Source: CAWDNM01 sp964521195 (GTDB lineage: Bacteria; Actinomycetota; Coriobacteriia; Anaerosomatales; JAAXUF01). From it: a stretch of DNA of 64,000 nt. Both the position numbers and the translations under genes were made by a program. Every line of letters begins with the position of its first letter. Position 1 is the first letter of the stretch. Of the stretch, positions 60,664 through 64,000 are shown piece by piece. The DNA lies in assembly GCA_964521195.1 (NCBI GenBank), contig CAZFRE010000006.1, forward strand, positions 62,001-126,000, given 5' to 3'. The notes under the pieces are model-generated. The model worked only from the letters and a program-made list of their open reading frames with translations. It did no database searches and was not told the origin of the DNA.

Positions 60664-61827
60664 CTAGGACGGCTGTCCGCCATTCGGATGCTGTTCGATG
60701 ATGAGCGTTGCGTCCGACAGCCTGAGGGTGAGTTCGCCATCGAGTAGCCGGCACAACTCCTCTCCAACCATCTTCAGTCGCCAGCCCTCAAGCAAGGGGC
60801 TTGCCTCTCTCTCACCGGCCGCGAGCCGCTCGAGCTCCTCACGCGACGCGAGCAGCGGCATCGCGACTCCGCGCTCTCGCGCACGCATGCGGACGATCGC
60901 GACCATCAGGTCGACCGCCGCATCGACGTCACCCTGTGGTCGCCGCTTCTTGGTCAGCGACGGGAGCTCGGCATCGGGAACCGCCATCCCTGCTGCAACC
61001 GCGTCGGCGATACCACGCTGCGCCCCCTTGCCGGCCTTATCCGCGACTCCCCGGATGGCAGCGACTTCGATCGCGGTGGACGGGGCGCGTCGAGCTATCT
61101 CGACGATGCTCTCGTCCCCGAGGATCCATCGCTTCGGGACGTCGCGGCGCTGCGCTTCGCGCTCTCTCCACGCCGCGACCTCGCGGGCGACGGCGAGCTG
61201 TCGTCGGTTCAGCGACGAGATCCGCTTCACGCGACGCCACTGCTCCTCGGGCGCCGACTCGTACGTCGCGGGGTCTTCCATACGCGCGAAGTCCGCCTCA
61301 AGCCACGACATCCGACCCTCACGGCTCAGTTCGTCGACCAGTCGTCGGTGGACCTCCGGCAGATAGCGCACGTCGTTCAGGGCGTACTCGACCTGTGTAT
61401 CGGAGAGCGGACGACGCGCCCAATCCGTGTACGTATCCCCCTTGTCGAGCGACACGCCGAGAAGCTCCTTCACGAGCGCGCCGTATCCGACCTGCTGCGG
61501 GAAGCCCGCAAGCGTGGCGGCAACCTGAGTGTCGAAGACCGGAGCGGTCGCACAGCCGCACACACGGTAGAAGATCTCGAGATCCTGGGATCCCGCGTGG
61601 AAGATCTTCGTGACCTTGGGGTCGGTGAGCAGTTCGCACAGCGGTGACAGGTCCTCCACGCACAGCGGGTCGACGATCGCGTGGATATCCTCGGTACCGA
61701 GCTGGATGAGACACAACCTCGCGAAGTACGTACGCTCGCGCATGAATTCGGTATCGATCGCAACTGCAGGTGCCATTCGCAGCCGCGCCACAAGATCGCG
61801 CAGCTGCGCGGTATCGGTGACGTACAC
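60664..61827 (-). CDS. rnd: Ribonuclease D
   Basis: 387 aa 3'-5' exoribonuclease for tRNA trimming. Exonuclease motifs AIDTEFMRE (Asp, Glu), FHAGSQDLEIF (Asp) and QVEYALNDVRYL (Tyr, Asp) form the DEDDy site. An HRDC domain follows near residues 205-290. GTG at 61827 with GGAAGGAG upstream gives the usual length; the longer frame to 61959 runs into the divergent promoter region. Confidence 0.92.
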   Translation of the reverse strand: MYVTDTAQLRDLVARLRMAPAVAIDTEFMRERTYFARLCLIQLGTEDIHAIVDPLCVEDLSPLCELLTDPKVTKIFHAGSQDLEIFYRVCGCATAPVFDTQVAATLAGFPQQVGYGALVKELLGVSLDKGDTYTDWARRPLSDTQVEYALNDVRYLPEVHRRLVDELSREGRMSWLEADFARMEDPATYESAPEEQWRRVKRISSLNRRQLAVAREVAAWREREAQRRDVPKRWILGDESIVEIARRAPSTAIEVAAIRGVADKAGKGAQRGIADAVAAGMAVPDAELPSLTKKRRPQGDVDAAVDLMVAIVRMRARERGVAMPLLASREELERLAAGEREASPLLEGWRLKMVGEELCRLLDGELTLRLSDATLIIEQHPNGGQPS

Positions 61828-61897
61828 GGAGGTGGAGCTCCTTCCAGTCGCCCGAGGCAACAGGGCACCGGGGACGCATCGATGGCGTCGCTTCGGA

Positions 61898-61915
61898 TAC
61901 CCTAGAGGCAGGGTA
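61898..61915. repeat. Inverted repeat between rnd and the lipid kinase
   Basis: TACCCT-N6-AGGGTA, 6-bp perfect arms. It lies 71 bases from the rnd start and 53 bases from the kinase start, in the divergent promoter region. Partly like the palindromes at 38.0 kb but with shorter GC arms. Confidence 0.4.
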
Positions 61916-61967
61916 CCATCAAACACGCGGACGGCGAGGTCACGCGTGTGGTTCACCAAGGGGGGCG

Positions 61968-62894
61968 GTGCGATTGAGAACGCTGATACTGATCAACACC
62001 CGCTCCGGTGAGGGTGATGCGAACCTGTATGACTACCTGCGTACGCTCGGTGCCGCAAGCGAGGAAGTCGTCCTGCGCTACCTCGGGGCAGCGGGCGCCA
62101 TCCGTGACCTGCTCGCCGACGCCGCCTCATTCGACCGCGTGGTGGCTGTCGGCGGCGACGGGACCGTCTCCACCGTGTGCTACGAGCTACGCAACAATAG
62201 TGTCCCGATCCTCGTGTACCCGGCAGGCACCGCGAATCTCCTGGCGATGAACCTGGGCGTGCACCTGGAACCACGCGTGCTCGCCGAGACGACCGTGACC
62301 GGGATCCCCGTACGGTTCGACATCGGGGAGATCGAGCTGGGTGGAGATGGGGCGCACGCGGCGCGGACCGGGTTCACACTGATGGCCGGTGCGGGGTACG
62401 ACGCTTCGATCATGGAGGCCGCCCGACCGCTGAAGTCCGTCGTGGGCCCGGCAGCGTATCTGCTCGGAGCCTTGGCCAACCCGACACCCACAGTGACGCG
62501 CTTCCGCATAGAACTCGATGGCGAGCCCTTCGAGACCGACGGCATCGCTGTGCTCATCGTCAACTTCGGTCGCATCCAGTTCGACCTGGAGATCGCCCGG
62601 GGGGCCGACCCTCGGGATGGGATGTTCGACATCGCGGTGATCCGCTCGAAGAACATCGTTGGGCTGGTGCCCGCCGTTGCGGCCGGAATCTTCGATCGAC
62701 TCGGAGACCGGCACGCGATCCCGGGCGTGGACGTCTACTCGGCGGCGACGGTCAGCGTGTCTGCAACGCCCCTGGTGCGCATGCAATACGACGGCGAGGT
62801 GGTCGATGCGACCACGCCGTTCACGGCGCGGGTGCTGCCACAGGCCACGACCCTGCTGCTGCCGCCGGACTCCCCCTACGCGCTCAACGCCTGA
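61968..62894 (+). CDS. Diacylglycerol/lipid kinase family protein (second copy)
   Basis: 308 aa, same fold as the gene at 24.8 kb but clearly different. VVAVGGDGTVSTVCYEL and LVYPAGTANLLAMNLG are the catalytic motifs. C-terminal beta domain about 150-308. ATP-dependent lipid phosphorylation is expected; acceptor unknown. GTG start preceded by a run of G. Confidence 0.87.
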   Translation: MRLRTLILINTRSGEGDANLYDYLRTLGAASEEVVLRYLGAAGAIRDLLADAASFDRVVAVGGDGTVSTVCYELRNNSVPILVYPAGTANLLAMNLGVHLEPRVLAETTVTGIPVRFDIGEIELGGDGAHAARTGFTLMAGAGYDASIMEAARPLKSVVGPAAYLLGALANPTPTVTRFRIELDGEPFETDGIAVLIVNFGRIQFDLEIARGADPRDGMFDIAVIRSKNIVGLVPAVAAGIFDRLGDRHAIPGVDVYSAATVSVSATPLVRMQYDGEVVDATTPFTARVLPQATTLLLPPDSPYALNA

Positions 62895-62911
62895 GTCAGG
62901 CTGCGCGGGCC

Positions 62912-63205
62912 CTACTGGCCGCCGTCGCGCTGGGTCAGGTAGTCCACGATCGCCGCAGCCTGCTCGTCGGTCACGTCGAGGCCGTTGGTGCGCATGCGCG
63001 CAACCGTGTCGGTCCAGCCCTGACGATCCTTCTTGGTGCCGTTCACACGCTCTACGGGATGACAGCGGCCGCACTGCTCGGATACGAGGGTCGCGCCATC
63101 GAGTGACGTCGAAGTGCTTGCTGCGGGCTGACTACAGCCTGCAGCGACGATGGCGACTGCGGCCAGTAGCATCGGGACGACTGTACGGCTTGTGCGTATG
63201 TTCAC
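62912..63205 (-). CDS. Small c-type cytochrome lipoprotein
   Basis: 97 aa. A signal peptide ends in lipobox VAAGC (about residue 24). The mature part has a single heme c motif CGRCH and a distal methionine in VARMRTNGL, as in one-heme electron-transfer cytochromes. GTG at 63205 with GAGGTC upstream; the longer frame adds 20 residues with no signal logic. It would sit outside the membrane and could accept electrons from a quinol-linked complex. Confidence 0.85.
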   Translation of the reverse strand: MNIRTSRTVVPMLLAAVAIVAAGCSQPAASTSTSLDGATLVSEQCGRCHPVERVNGTKKDRQGWTDTVARMRTNGLDVTDEQAAAIVDYLTQRDGGQ

Positions 63206-63281
63206 GGCGACCTCGCAAGTCCTCGGCTGGGCGGTACGGGTATCCTGTTGGCTGTATACCCACACCGCTGAGAGGCCGCGA

Positions 63282-64000
63282 ATGAAGTCTCACCGAACCG
63301 AGATCGCCCTCCTTGTCTCGTTGCTTGCCGCGGGCTTCCTCCTCTACGCCGTGAGGTGGTCGTTCTTCCCGGGTCCTGCCCTGCACAACGAGATGTGGCG
63401 TTTCCTTGTGGGAGACATCGCCTTCCTCTTCCTGCAGGTTGCCATCGTCACCCTCGTGATCGACCGGCTGTTGCGCAATCGCGAGCGAGAAGCGATGCGC
63501 TACAAGCTGAATATGGTCATCGGCGCGTTCTTCAGCGAGCTCGGCACGCGGCTGCTCGGCAAGGTCGCCGTGGCGGATGAGAAGCTGGACGAACTGCGTG
63601 CCAGCCTGCTGCCACAGCAGAACTGGCGTGCCGCCGAGTACGCCGCCGCGCGCGGTGCGGTTGAATCCCATCACACGCGAATCGACGTCGACGCCTGCGA
63701 TCTGTACGAACTCAAGGGCATACTCGACGCCGAGAAGCCGTTCGTACTGGGATTGTTGGGCAACCAAGCGCTGCTCGAACACGAGGAGTTCAGCGAACTC
63801 CTCTGGGCCGTGACGCATCTTGCCGAGGAGTTGCAGGCGAGGCAGTCGCTCGATGACCTGCCGACACCGGACCGCATCCACCTGTCGGGCGACGTGAAGC
63901 GCGTGTATACGCTGCTCCTTCACCAGTGGCTCGAATACGTCCGGCACTTGCAGATCCAGTACCCGTACCTCTTCTCCCTCGCCGTCCGCACCAACCCTCT
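63282..64000 (+). CDS. Membrane protein of unknown function (3' end cut by window)
   Basis: 239 codons within the window with no stop. Two membrane helices near residues 7-25 and 40-62 (ALLVSLLAAGFLLYAV, FLFLQVAIVTLVIDRLL) are followed by a helical cytoplasmic part rich in Leu and Glu (ELLWAVTHLAEELQARQSL, VYTLLLHQWLEYVRHLQ). No family recognised. Start ATG has GAGAGG six bases upstream. Divergent from the cytochrome c lipoprotein. Confidence 0.7.
   Translation, partial: MKSHRTEIALLVSLLAAGFLLYAVRWSFFPGPALHNEMWRFLVGDIAFLFLQVAIVTLVIDRLLRNREREAMRYKLNMVIGAFFSELGTRLLGKVAVADEKLDELRASLLPQQNWRAAEYAAARGAVESHHTRIDVDACDLYELKGILDAEKPFVLGLLGNQALLEHEEFSELLWAVTHLAEELQARQSLDDLPTPDRIHLSGDVKRVYTLLLHQWLEYVRHLQIQYPYLFSLAVRTNP

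Overview
This is a 64 kb, GC-rich, gene-dense stretch of one bacterial chromosome. The gene families (a divIVA-less mreBCD-mrdA-rodA wall cluster, the radical SAM pair next to an RNase E/G gene and rplU-rpmA-obgE-proB, HemY-type porphyrinogen oxidases, many GTG starts) and the strict anaerobe-style redox genes suggest a high-GC actinobacterium, most like an anaerobic Coriobacteriia-type lineage. That placement is inference from gene content; no rRNA lies in the window. There are no insertion sequences, phage genes or CRISPR arrays.

Layout. 1-14.1 kb (minus strand): proB (cut by the left edge), obgE, rpmA, rplU with a clear promoter, an RNase E/G, two linked radical SAM-type proteins, a DUF697-like membrane protein, then rodA-mrdA-mreD-mreC-mreB. 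14.3-19.5 kb (minus): radC, then a complete cytosolic group 3b-type [NiFe] hydrogenase operon (hydB, hydG, hydD, hydA and its own maturation protease). 19.7-26.4 kb: ndk, a TPR membrane protein, a lipoprotein cyclophilin, a divergent EF-G-like GTPase, tRNA-Arg(CCG), a lipid kinase and plsY. 26.5-32.2 kb (minus): ferredoxin, then a three-gene set of BshC-like protein, BshB-like deacetylase and glycosyltransferase that resembles a low-molecular-weight thiol pathway, an OsmC protein and a PilT ATPase carrying an N-terminal receiver-like domain. 32.4-39.2 kb: a TrmA/RlmD-type RNA methyltransferase, a cytochrome b5-like protein, a Crp/Fnr regulator, a very large FAD/Fe-S oxidoreductase preceded by two CsoR/CstR-like palindromes, a HAD hydrolase and a DUF2249 protein.

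The most notable region is 39.8-45.4 kb (plus): a Tat-exported, membrane-anchored group 1-type hydrogenase (small subunit, large subunit, b-type cytochrome) followed by a HemN-like radical SAM protein and a second maturation protease. The large-subunit frame meets an in-frame TGA exactly where the first cysteine of the C-terminal nickel motif should be. Reading through it as selenocysteine restores Asp-Pro-Sec-x-x-Cys-x-x-His and runs to a TAG placed directly against the cytochrome start. A 7-bp hairpin with the features of a bacterial SECIS follows the TGA, and the small subunit has four medial-cluster cysteines as in [NiFeSe] enzymes. This is best read as a selenocysteine [NiFeSe] hydrogenase.

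45.4-64 kb: transketolase, inositol-monophosphatase-like enzyme, a heme block (two tandem porphyrinogen oxidases, ferrochelatase, hemE), acetyl-CoA synthetase, an apparently non-coding region with a promoter and a well-defined multi-branched RNA fold, a corrinoid-activating ASKHA/ferredoxin protein, a HIT protein, xseB-xseA, a YugP-type metallopeptidase, RNase D, a second lipid kinase, a small c-type cytochrome lipoprotein, and the start of an unrecognised membrane protein cut by the right edge. Functionally the window combines hydrogen oxidation or evolution at both membrane and cytosol, heme synthesis to serve the cytochromes, and core growth functions.
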